Source: Deltaproteobacteria bacterium Ga0077539 | GTDB lineage: Bacteria > Myxococcota_A > Polyangia > Polyangiales > Ga0077539 | Reading direction: 5' to 3' | Assembly (NCBI GenBank): GCA_001465015.1 | Contig: LNEO01000254.1 | Coordinates: 1 to 64,000 of the forward strand | DNA: 64,000 nt | Shown here: piece after piece, positions 1 through 7,393 of the stretch | Position numbering within the stretch: position 1 is the stretch's first letter | Layout: every line of letters begins with the position of its first letter | The notes under the pieces: generated by a model | Seen by the model: the letters and a program-made list of their open reading frames with translations, nothing else | What the model was told of the DNA's origin: nothing | Database searches by the model: none | Program-made: the position numbers and the translations under genes

Positions 1-9
1 TTCAACGGA

Positions 10-1011
10 ATGGACGCGAGCTCCGTGCCAACCCAGGCGTTTACCTCGGCGAACAACGTCCCCGCGTGGGTCGAGTGGCTCGTGGCCAATCCTCGCGCAG
101 TGGGACAACGCTCGCGGAGCTTCGCGCAGATGCTCGTCGAGAGCGCAGCGGGAGCACAACCCACGCCCGCGCAACGGGCGGCGCTGGCGATCTTTCGCGA
201 GACCGGCGCGACGGCACTGACCCCGATCGAGCGCCAATGGTCCATGCCGAACGCAGAGATCGCGACGCTCGAAGCCGCGTGGCGACTCGCCGCGGACGTG
301 CGCGATTTCTACCGCATCGGCGGGTTCTACATGGAGCTCTACCGGCGCTCGGCCACCGACGACGCGGGCGTCGCGCGGGCGCAGCTCGCCCTCGCGGCGC
401 GCAACGACGCGGTGATCGTTCAGCACCTCGCGGCCTGCGAGCGAGCGGTGGCGGCAGAGCTTCCGCGTGGAGAAGAGCAAGCGACTTGGATCGAGCACGC
501 GATGGCAAGCGCCGTCGCGAACGAGTGCGCGCCGGTCGCGAGCGTCCAGAGCATCCTCGATGTTCGACGGGCGCGCGAGGCGATCGACGGCGCGCTGCAG
601 CGCAGCGTGACTCCCTGGCGCGTGGCGATCTATCTCGAGCTCACGCGGCTGCCCGGCAACGTCTCGGTGAGCGTCGCGGCGCGCGACGCGCTGCTCGCCA
701 ACAGGAGGGCCCGAGCCGCGCTGCTGCGGGCAGACGACGGGCTCTGGCAGCATCTCCCCGCAGCCGAGCGCACGAACGACGCTGCGTTCATGGTGGCGGC
801 GCAGCAGAGCGCCGAGGCGTTGCTGGGAGCGTTTCCTGATCAAGTGGCGCAGCAGTCGGTGATCGCGCGGGGAGAGAGCGGCGGCGAAGAGCGGGTGTTC
901 GTCGTCAACTCGAGCGAGACGCCGACGCTCCCGCCCATTTCGCTGCGATTCGGAATGGTGCGGCCCGGCACCACGCTCAGCCCGAGGCTCATCGCGCGAA
1001 TCATGGATTGA
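10..1011 (+). CDS. Hypothetical protein, possibly 5'-partial
   Basis: I do not recognise this 333-residue protein. It is Ala/Arg/Glu-rich, probably mostly helical, with no signal peptide, membrane segment or catalytic motif that I can name. The three codons before the first ATG are open up to the window edge, so the true start may lie upstream and the N-terminus may be incomplete. The stop at 1009-1011 lies 10 bases from the stop of the convergent permease gene. Steady coding character through the whole length makes a real gene likely; function is unknown. Confidence 0.7.
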   Translation: MDASSVPTQAFTSANNVPAWVEWLVANPRAVGQRSRSFAQMLVESAAGAQPTPAQRAALAIFRETGATALTPIERQWSMPNAEIATLEAAWRLAADVRDFYRIGGFYMELYRRSATDDAGVARAQLALAARNDAVIVQHLAACERAVAAELPRGEEQATWIEHAMASAVANECAPVASVQSILDVRRAREAIDGALQRSVTPWRVAIYLELTRLPGNVSVSVAARDALLANRRARAALLRADDGLWQHLPAAERTNDAAFMVAAQQSAEALLGAFPDQVAQQSVIARGESGGEERVFVVNSSETPTLPPISLRFGMVRPGTTLSPRLIARIMD

Positions 1012-1021
1012 CCCGCGACGA

Positions 1022-1852
1022 TTACTGCTCTTTGGGATCGAGCGCGTCGCGCAGCCAATCGCCGGTCAAGTTGAATCCCAGCACCGTGACCGCGATCGCG
1101 CCGCCCGATACGAGCGCGAGGCGCGGGGCGCGGAGGAGGTACGCTGTTCCCTGATCGAGCAGCGCGCCCCACGAAGCGCCAGCGCCGGGGCCCAAGCCGA
1201 GAAAGCTGAGCGATGCCTCCGCGAGCACCGCGCCGCCCAGCCCGAAGGTCGCCTGAACGATCAGCGGCCCGACCGCGTTGGGCAACACGTGCTTGAACAA
1301 GATTCGCGACGACGACGCGCCGAGAGCGCGGGCCGCGGTCACGAACTCGCGATCTCGCAGCCGCAGCACCTCCGCGCGGCTCACGCGCGCGTACGCGACC
1401 CACCCCGTCGCGCTCAGCGCTGCGATCATGTGCCCGAAGCCCGGCCGCGCGATGAGCGCGAGGAGCGCCACGTTGATCACCAGCGAGGGCATCGCTTGCA
1501 CGGCGTCGGTGATGCGCGAGAGGACCAGATCGGTCTTTCCGCCGGAGTAGCCGGAGACCGCGCCGAGCAGCGAGCCGACCACAAACGAGATCAGCACGGT
1601 GCTCACCGCGACGAGACCCGCCGTGCGCGCGCCGGTCAAGAGCACGCTCAGCACGTCGACGCCGTTGTCCGCGGTGCCGAGCAGGTGCGCGCGCGAGGGG
1701 CCCTCGAGCTCGTGCGCGAGGTCGATCGCGCGCGGCGCGTACGGCGCGAACCACGGCCCCACCAACGCCAATACCAAGAACAAGCACACCAGCGGAACGC
1801 CCACCGCGGCCCGCCCCTGAAGCCTCCATCGTCGGCGCTCGCGCTCGCTCAC
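1022..1852 (-). CDS. ABC transporter permease, DppC/OppC type
   Basis: Inner-membrane permease of the peptide/nickel ABC importer family, 276 residues. An N-terminal membrane segment (about residues 17-35) is followed by a periplasmic loop containing HLLGTADNGVDVLS, the usual DppC signature (LGTDxxGRDVLS), and then the core permease domain. The EAA loop that contacts the ATPase is at about 170-191 (VTAARALGAS then HVLPN). The GTG start at 1852 overlaps the stop of the upstream dppB-like gene in a GTGA junction, so translation is coupled. No binding protein or ATPase gene lies nearby, so the transporter must borrow partners encoded elsewhere. Substrate is unknown; oligopeptides are typical of the family. 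Confidence 0.9.
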   Translation of the reverse strand: MSERERRRWRLQGRAAVGVPLVCLFLVLALVGPWFAPYAPRAIDLAHELEGPSRAHLLGTADNGVDVLSVLLTGARTAGLVAVSTVLISFVVGSLLGAVSGYSGGKTDLVLSRITDAVQAMPSLVINVALLALIARPGFGHMIAALSATGWVAYARVSRAEVLRLRDREFVTAARALGASSSRILFKHVLPNAVGPLIVQATFGLGGAVLAEASLSFLGLGPGAGASWGALLDQGTAYLLRAPRLALVSGGAIAVTVLGFNLTGDWLRDALDPKEQ

Positions 1853-2790
1853 GACAGCCGGATCCTCGGGTCGACCAGCACGTACGCCACGTCCACCATG
1901 AGCTGCACGAGCACGGCGGTCGCGGCGATCACCACCACGCACGCGAGCACCACGGGGATGTCCCGCGCGGTGAGCGACTGAAGCAACAGCGTCCCGAGCC
2001 CCGGCCGATCGAAGATCTTCTCGGTGATGATCGCGCCGCCGAGGAGGCTCGCGAGCTGTGCGCCTCCCGTCGTCAACAGGGGAACCATCGCCGCGCGCAG
2101 CGCGTGCTTCACGAGCACCGCAGGCTCGCTCAGCCCTCGCGCCCTGGCCGCGGTGACGAACGGCTCTCGCAGCGTCTCGCGCAGCGACGCGCGACCCATG
2201 CGCGTGAGGATCCCCGCCATTCCGACGCCGAGCGTGAGCGACGGAAGCACGAGCGACAGCGGCCCCTTCGCGTCCGGTCCCGGAAACGGCAGCGCGGGAA
2301 CAGCGACGCAAAACGCGAGGATGAGCAGCGGCCCGAGCCAAAGGGACGGAATGGCCACCCCCACGAGCGACGCGACGCCCACGGCCGCGTCCGTCTTGGT
2401 GCGCGGCCTGCTCGCCGCGAGCAACGCGAGCGGAATCGCGATGGCCCACGCCACGAGGGCGGAGCTCACCGCCAACGTGATCGTGTTGGGCCACACGTCG
2501 GCGATCATGCTCGCCGCAGAGCGTGCGGGTTGCCTGAGCGAGTGTCCCATTCCGCGCGCCGGGACGATCAGGTCCAGAATGAACTGCGCAAAGCGCGTCG
2601 CAAACGGCTGATCGAGACGCAGCGCGCGACGGAGCTGCGCGCGGTCTTCGGCCGTCGCGGTCTCACCGAGGATCGTGTCCGTCGGATCCCCGGGGAGCGC
2701 CTCGAGGACGAGGAAGCACGCCGACACGACGGCGAGCACCGTGAGCGCTCCGCCAAGCGTCCTGCGCAACAGGTAGCCGAGGTAGCGCAA
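1849..2790 (-). CDS. ABC transporter permease, DppB/OppB type
   Basis: Integral membrane permease (313 residues) of the peptide ABC importer family, partner of the overlapping DppC-like protein. The N-terminus MRYLGYLLRRTLGG followed by a long hydrophobic segment, then PGDPTDTILG, matches the DppB opening (LxxxxPGDP). The EAA loop FVTAARARGLSE with VLVKHALRAA is near residue 205. The C-terminal DPRIRLS is the family's typical end (YxxxDPRIR). The start lies 16 bases after the stop of the Cys-rich lipoprotein gene on the same strand, so the three genes probably form one transcript. Confidence 0.92.
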   Translation of the reverse strand: MRYLGYLLRRTLGGALTVLAVVSACFLVLEALPGDPTDTILGETATAEDRAQLRRALRLDQPFATRFAQFILDLIVPARGMGHSLRQPARSAASMIADVWPNTITLAVSSALVAWAIAIPLALLAASRPRTKTDAAVGVASLVGVAIPSLWLGPLLILAFCVAVPALPFPGPDAKGPLSLVLPSLTLGVGMAGILTRMGRASLRETLREPFVTAARARGLSEPAVLVKHALRAAMVPLLTTGGAQLASLLGGAIITEKIFDRPGLGTLLLQSLTARDIPVVLACVVVIAATAVLVQLMVDVAYVLVDPRIRLS

Positions 2791-2806
2791 TGGTCCTCGC
2801 GTCGGC

Positions 2807-3271
2807 TCAGATGGAAGAGAGCGGCAGCGCGCAAAAGCGCGTGCGCGGCTTGGTCGTGCCCGGGCCGGTTCGATCGTCGACCAGTCTCGTACAGCCAGAC
2901 TCGGGGTCGGTCCCCGGCGGGCACGTCACGAAGAGCCCGGTGACGTTGGCCGTGGGCTGTTCGCAGCGATATCCGCTGCGACAATCGCCGTCCGTGCTGC
3001 AAGGGGACATGCAAAATCGCCGCGCTCGTCGCGGGGTATCGGCGAAGAACTCGACGCAGAGCGCGTCGTCGGGGCACGAGTTGCGGTCGCACTCGGCGAC
3101 CGTGCAATAGCCGCCCGGTTGAGAGGTGTCGCAGCGTCGGTCGTTGTTGATTGAGCAATCTGTGTCGAGCGCGCACCCGTCGCCGATGCGACGTGCGCAG
3201 CCCATCGGCGCCAGCACGAGAGCGAAGAAAGCGAGGATGAGCGCGACCTTCGCGCGCGGGCCATGACTCAT
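2807..3271 (-). CDS. Cys-rich lipoprotein
   Basis: Exported lipoprotein of 154 residues. A hydrophobic signal sequence ends in the lipobox LAPMGC, giving a lipidated Cys at about residue 25. The mature part carries more than a dozen further cysteines in short spacings (CALDTDC, CSINNDRRC, CTVAEC, CPDDALC, CMSPCSTDGDC), resembling small disulfide-rich EB/EGF-like modules seen in exported proteins of myxobacteria. No enzyme motif is visible. It is first in a probable operon with the two permease genes, but it does not resemble a solute-binding protein. Confidence 0.75.
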   Translation of the reverse strand: MSHGPRAKVALILAFFALVLAPMGCARRIGDGCALDTDCSINNDRRCDTSQPGGYCTVAECDRNSCPDDALCVEFFADTPRRARRFCMSPCSTDGDCRSGYRCEQPTANVTGLFVTCPPGTDPESGCTRLVDDRTGPGTTKPRTRFCALPLSSI

Positions 3272-3330
3272 GAGGGGCGCGGAATGTAGCGCAGCCGCGC
3301 GCGCGAAGGTATACGCCCGAGAACATACTC

Positions 3331-4503
3331 ATGACGGTTCGCACCGGACTCGACCGCATCGCCCATGATTCCGAGGTGAACACGCTCGTACGAGGTCGGT
3401 CGATCGGCCTCGTCGCGCACCCCGCGTCGGTCACCGCGACGCTCGTTCACGCGAAGGACGTGCTCGCTGGCGCTGGCGCGAACATCCGCGCGCTCTTCGG
3501 TCCCGAGCACGGCTACGGCGGCGAAGCGCAGGACATGATCGGCGTCGAGGACGCGCGAGACCCCGAGACCAACGCGCCGATTCGATCGCTGTACGGCGCG
3601 ACGTTCGACTCGCTCTCGCCCGCACCAGCGTGGCTCGAAGGGCTCGACGCGCTCGTGGTCGACCTGCAAGACGTCGGGAGCCGCTACTACACGTTTGTGT
3701 GGACGGCGGTGCTGTGCGCGCGGGTCTGTCAGCGCGCGGGCGTCGAGCTCATCGTGCTCGACCGCCCCAATCCGCTCGGCGGACTGACCATCGAGGGAGC
3801 GCCGCAACTCGAGAAGCTCCGGTCTTTTGTGGGTCTCAGGAGCGTTCCTGTGCGCCACGGCCTCACGATCGGCGAGATCGTCGCGGACGCCGCGAAGGAC
3901 GAGGGGCTCGACTGCGTTCGCGTCGTGAAAATGCAGGGCTGGACGCGGGACATGCTGTTCGAGGACACCGGGCTCCCGTGGGTCCTGCCCTCGCCCAACA
4001 TGCCGACGGTCGACACCGCTCGCGTCTATCCCGGCGGCTGCCTCCTCGAGGGAACAAACGCGAGCGAAGGCCGCGGCTGCACCCGTCCCTTCGAGGTCTT
4101 CGGCGCTCCGTGGCTCGACGCGCGCGCGCTCGCAGCGGCGATGATGCGCGACGGAGGCGCGGGCTTCATCGCGAGGCCGACGACGGTGCGCCCCACGTTT
4201 CACAAGTGGGCGGGCCAGACGATCGGCGCGGTGCAGGTTCACGGCACGGACGCGCGCGCCTTCTCGCCGTACCGCGCGTACATCGCGGCGCTGCGCGAGA
4301 TGAAGAAGCACCCGCAATTTCACTGGCGAACCGAGAAGTACGAGTTCGTCGACGACGTCCCCGCGATCGACCTGCTCACCGGGGACGGGCGGGTGCGCGA
4401 GGCGATCGACCAGGGCGCGGGCGTCGACGAGCTCATGGCGATCGGCCGCGAGCGGCTCGAAGCCTACGACCACCGCGCGAAGTGGCTCTACGACCCGCGC
4501 TGA
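3331..4503 (+). CDS. DUF1343 family exo-beta-N-acetylmuramidase (NamZ-like)
   Basis: Member of the DUF1343/YbbC family, whose characterised member NamZ (glycoside hydrolase family 171) removes MurNAc from the non-reducing end of peptidoglycan glycans. The family core is clear: FGPEHGYGG at 56-64 with the conserved Glu-His, DLQDVGSRYYT at 111-121, LDRPNPLGG at 143-151, and the later PSPNMPT and YPGGCLLEGTN motifs. The 390 residues are the usual length without a signal peptide, so this copy is predicted cytoplasmic, whereas many homologues are exported. It stands alone, divergent from the permease/lipoprotein operon. A TATACG -10-like box (3310-3315) lies 15 bases before the ATG. Confidence 0.9.
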   Translation: MTVRTGLDRIAHDSEVNTLVRGRSIGLVAHPASVTATLVHAKDVLAGAGANIRALFGPEHGYGGEAQDMIGVEDARDPETNAPIRSLYGATFDSLSPAPAWLEGLDALVVDLQDVGSRYYTFVWTAVLCARVCQRAGVELIVLDRPNPLGGLTIEGAPQLEKLRSFVGLRSVPVRHGLTIGEIVADAAKDEGLDCVRVVKMQGWTRDMLFEDTGLPWVLPSPNMPTVDTARVYPGGCLLEGTNASEGRGCTRPFEVFGAPWLDARALAAAMMRDGGAGFIARPTTVRPTFHKWAGQTIGAVQVHGTDARAFSPYRAYIAALREMKKHPQFHWRTEKYEFVDDVPAIDLLTGDGRVREAIDQGAGVDELMAIGRERLEAYDHRAKWLYDPR

Positions 4504-4598
4504 GCCCGCGATCGCGGTAGGCGGCGAGCGAGTCGCTCGAATCGATTGTTCGAGACAACCTCGCTCGTCCGGGCGCGCGCGTGCGCTATCGTCCAGCC

Positions 4599-5294
4599 GT
4601 GACGGTCCAAAGGTATTTCTTGTCCTCGCTCCTCGTGCTCGGCGCGGTCGCTGGCTGCTCGCCGCCCGCGCAGACCTGCGACGGTGGAGCGTGCAACGAC
4701 GCTGGTGACAGCGCCGCGCCTTCGCGCTGCCTCACCGCGGTGCTCCCTGCCTGTGATCGCGGCGGCGATCCCTACTCGGACGAGGCGTGCTTCTCGCTCG
4801 ATGACACCGAGTCCCGCAGCGGCGCGATGGTCGACCCGATGCGCGCGCCGACGATCACCGCTCCCGCGACGGGCGCCGCGCTCGCCGCGGCGACGCCCTT
4901 CAACTTCGAGTGGACCGCTCCGACAGCGCTGGCTCCGCGCGTGACCCCGCTGCGATGGCGACGCGCGTCGGTCACCCCGGCGCCGCTCGCAGGGTCTCCG
5001 TCGGTGCTCGACGAGCTTCGTCGATGGACGTCGCTCGTGCCCGAGGCGCACGCTCACTGCGCGCCCTTCTCGGGGCTCGGCTATGGGCTCGACTTTCGGG
5101 CAGGCGGTCGCGTGGTGCTACGCGTCGAGCAGTCGGGCACGAGCTTCAGGCCTGGCGCGCTCGCGTGGGACATGCTCCGAGGCGCCGGTGGCCCGATCGA
5201 AGTTCGCATCACGGCCACGAGATTTCGCAACAGCACCGTCAGCGAAGGGCCGTTCGAAGCGCCGACGCGGGTGACCTTCACCATCGTTCCATGA
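4599..5294 (+). CDS. Lipoprotein, first gene of a lipoprotein/propeller/cytochrome triad
   Basis: Exported lipoprotein of unknown function, 231 residues from GTG 4599 (a GTG at 4581 would add six residues). The signal sequence ends in the lipobox GAVAGC. The mature protein has a short Cys/Asp-rich stretch (CDGGACNDAGD), then a region that may be a beta-sandwich (TAPATGAAL, FNFEWTAP), and a C-terminal part with HAHCAPFSG and FRAGGRVVLRV. A TATCGT box at 4587-4592 sits 6 bases before GTG 4599, fitting a leaderless transcript. The stop overlaps the next start (ATGA), so it is translationally coupled to the propeller protein. Confidence 0.7.
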   Translation: MTVQRYFLSSLLVLGAVAGCSPPAQTCDGGACNDAGDSAAPSRCLTAVLPACDRGGDPYSDEACFSLDDTESRSGAMVDPMRAPTITAPATGAALAAATPFNFEWTAPTALAPRVTPLRWRRASVTPAPLAGSPSVLDELRRWTSLVPEAHAHCAPFSGLGYGLDFRAGGRVVLRVEQSGTSFRPGALAWDMLRGAGGPIEVRITATRFRNSTVSEGPFEAPTRVTFTIVP

Positions 5295-6553
5295 TGACGC
5301 ATCGAACGGCCACCTCGGCGTTGATTGTGTGTGCGTCGATGCTCTCGGCGCTCGCGCTCTCTTCCTGCGGGCAACGCGTGCTCGAGCCGTACGACGGACA
5401 AGCGTTTCCCGATCGACGACCGCGGATTCCGTGGCCTTCGACCGCGAGCGCGGTGACGTCCGACAACGGATCGGACACCGTCACGATCGTCGCGCTCGGC
5501 GACATGACCCGCGTCGGGATCTACCCGATCGGCGTCGATCCGCTCGCCAACGACGGCCCGCACCACCTGGCGATCGACCCGATGCGTCGAATTCTCTATA
5601 CCGCCTACGCGTTTCCGCCGCCCGAGCTCTCTGTCGGCCCGCACGGAAACCACGGCGCCAGCAACCAGCTCGGCGTCGTCGTCGCCCACTCGCTCGACGA
5701 CCTGCGCGTCGTCGCCCGCGCCGACGTCGAGAGCAACCCCGGCGACATCTTGCTCACGCCCGATCGCAGCAAGATCATCGTCACGCACTTCGAGCTCAAC
5801 CGCGTGATTCGCTGGGACGGAGGCGTGACGGATCGAGACGGCGGTCCCGACCCGCGCTCGAGCGCCATCACCGTGCACGAAGCGCAGACCCTCCGGCGCA
5901 TCCACACGATCCGTCCTTGCCTCGCGGCGCACGGAGGAGCGGTCACGTCCGACAACCGATGGCTCTTGGTGTCGTGCAACGGCGAGGACTCGCTCGCCGT
6001 CATCGACCTCGCGAGCCCTTCGCTCGCGGCGAGGCTCTTCCCCGTCGGTGCGGGCGCGGGAGTGCTGCCAGACATTCGCTTCGGTCCCTACTCGATCACG
6101 CTGTCGAGCGACGGTCGCACGGGCTATGTCGGCAACCTCGAAGGGCGAGACGTTCGCGAGTTTCGCATCGGCGCAGACGGCTCGCTCGCCTTCGACAACA
6201 CCCGCGCGACGCGCGTCAACGCCGCGGCGTTCTTCGCCGAGATCGGCCCCTCGGGCGAGACGCTCATCGTCCCCACGCAGAACCCCGATCAGCTCGTGCT
6301 CATCGACCGAGCCACCATGAGCATCCGACGCACCCGAGCGCTCGCCGCGACCGAGTGTCGACTGCCGCACCAGGTCGCGCGGGCCCCAGACGGAAAGTTT
6401 CTCCTCGTATGCGAAGGCGTCCACACAGCGACCCGCCAGGAGCCAGGAGCGCTCTTGGTGATCGACCCCGAGACGCTCGAGACTCGCAGCCGCGTCCAGA
6501 CCGGCGTGTACCCGGACGCAGTGGCCTTCGTCCCGCCCCATGGAGGGCGGTGA
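5291..6553 (+). CDS. Beta-propeller lipoprotein (YVTN/YncE-like repeats)
   Basis: A 420-residue exported protein with a lipobox (LALSSC, Cys at about 26) and a chain of repeats typical of six- or seven-bladed propellers: HHLAIDPMRRILYTAY, LLTPDRSKIIVTHF, GGAVTSDNRWLLVSCNGEDSL, ITLSSDGRTGYVGN and APDGKFLLVCEG each form one blade edge. Such propellers usually bind a partner protein or a cofactor-bearing enzyme in the periplasm. The ATG lies in an ATGA overlap with the preceding lipoprotein gene, and its own stop overlaps the cytochrome gene. This tight coupling suggests the three products form one extracytoplasmic complex. Function is otherwise unknown. Confidence 0.82.
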   Translation: MMTHRTATSALIVCASMLSALALSSCGQRVLEPYDGQAFPDRRPRIPWPSTASAVTSDNGSDTVTIVALGDMTRVGIYPIGVDPLANDGPHHLAIDPMRRILYTAYAFPPPELSVGPHGNHGASNQLGVVVAHSLDDLRVVARADVESNPGDILLTPDRSKIIVTHFELNRVIRWDGGVTDRDGGPDPRSSAITVHEAQTLRRIHTIRPCLAAHGGAVTSDNRWLLVSCNGEDSLAVIDLASPSLAARLFPVGAGAGVLPDIRFGPYSITLSSDGRTGYVGNLEGRDVREFRIGADGSLAFDNTRATRVNAAAFFAEIGPSGETLIVPTQNPDQLVLIDRATMSIRRTRALAATECRLPHQVARAPDGKFLLVCEGVHTATRQEPGALLVIDPETLETRSRVQTGVYPDAVAFVPPHGGR

Positions 6554-7317
6554 TGGCGTCCAGCACAGGTATTCGAGTCGCCAGCAAACGCGCAGGTGCA
6601 ATGGCGTTTGCGATCGCCGCGAGCGCCGCGCTCTCTGGCTCGTGCGTCGACCGCGTGTCCGCCGAGCGTCAGGGAGCCGAGGTCTTCGCGGACCGCGCCT
6701 ACTCGAGCTCGAGGTTCAACGGGTACGCGTGCGCCACGTGCCACCGAGCGACGCCGAGCGAGCAACCTGGACGCGTGCTTCCCGGCGCGATGCTCGCGGG
6801 ATCGACGCGCCGATCGACGTTCTGGGGAGGCAGCGTCGTGGCGTTCGAGGACGCGGTCGCGCTTTGCTTCGAGAAGTTCATGCGCGGCGGGCGCTTCGAC
6901 CCAACCGACGATCGCTCGATCGCGCTCTACGCCTACCTCGACTCGCTCGCGTCCCGCCCCGACGCGGTCACCACGCCGATCCCCGTCACGATCCCGCTGA
7001 CCACGTCGCCGCCTGGGCCGGGAGACGCGACCCGCGGACAGCGCGTGTACGACAACGCCTGCGGGTATTGCCACGGCGCGCCGCGGGCCGCGCAGCGGCC
7101 CATCCCGTCCGCCTCGACGTTGCCCGACGACACCGAGCGCGAGCACGGCGTGGCGCAAGGGTATTCGATCGAGACGCTGCGCCAGGTGTTCGTCGAGAAG
7201 ACCAGGCACGGAGCGTTTCTCGGGTTCGCCGGGTTCATGCCGCCGTTTTCGACGGAGACGCTGCCCGATCAAGACCTCGCCGACATCGTCGCATACCTCG
7301 CGCCAACGCTGCGCTGA
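6553..7317 (+). CDS. Diheme cytochrome c lipoprotein
   Basis: A 254-residue exported electron carrier. A signal sequence with lipobox ALSGSC precedes two c-type heme attachment motifs, CATCH (about residue 57) and CGYCH (about 169), with distal Met candidates in FAGFMPPF near the C-terminus. The final LPDQDLADIVAYLAPTL helix is the standard cytochrome c C-terminal helix. The ATG at 6553 shares one base with the stop of the propeller gene, and GTG 6550 is an alternative start with a GTGA overlap. It is shorter than MauG/CcpA peroxidases, so an electron-transfer role is more likely than peroxidase; partner and substrate are unknown. Confidence 0.88.
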   Translation: MASSTGIRVASKRAGAMAFAIAASAALSGSCVDRVSAERQGAEVFADRAYSSSRFNGYACATCHRATPSEQPGRVLPGAMLAGSTRRSTFWGGSVVAFEDAVALCFEKFMRGGRFDPTDDRSIALYAYLDSLASRPDAVTTPIPVTIPLTTSPPGPGDATRGQRVYDNACGYCHGAPRAAQRPIPSASTLPDDTEREHGVAQGYSIETLRQVFVEKTRHGAFLGFAGFMPPFSTETLPDQDLADIVAYLAPTLR

Positions 7318-7352
7318 GCGTCGATCCCAGGCGACGAGCGACCTTGGGCTTG

Positions 7353-7361
7353 TGGTATCTT
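7353..7361 (+). promoter_or_regulatory. Extended -10 promoter candidate of the Ser/Thr kinase gene
   Basis: TGG followed by TATCTT (7356-7361) matches an extended -10 element. Transcription would start near 7368, downstream of the GTG at 7352, which supports GTG 7394 as the kinase start. No good -35 is visible. Confidence 0.35.
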
Positions 7362-7393
7362 CGAGCCTCTCCTATCGGAGGATCGCATCCCTC

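Noticed and set aside
1289-1981. Plus-strand frames opposite the dppC-like gene
   Set aside because: Composition is that of antisense GC-rich sequence; the membrane permease on the minus strand is unambiguous.
4599-7317. An MbnP/MbnH-type copper protein and peroxidase pair
   Set aside because: The first protein lacks the four-Cys pattern of MbnP and the cytochrome is smaller than MbnH/MauG enzymes.
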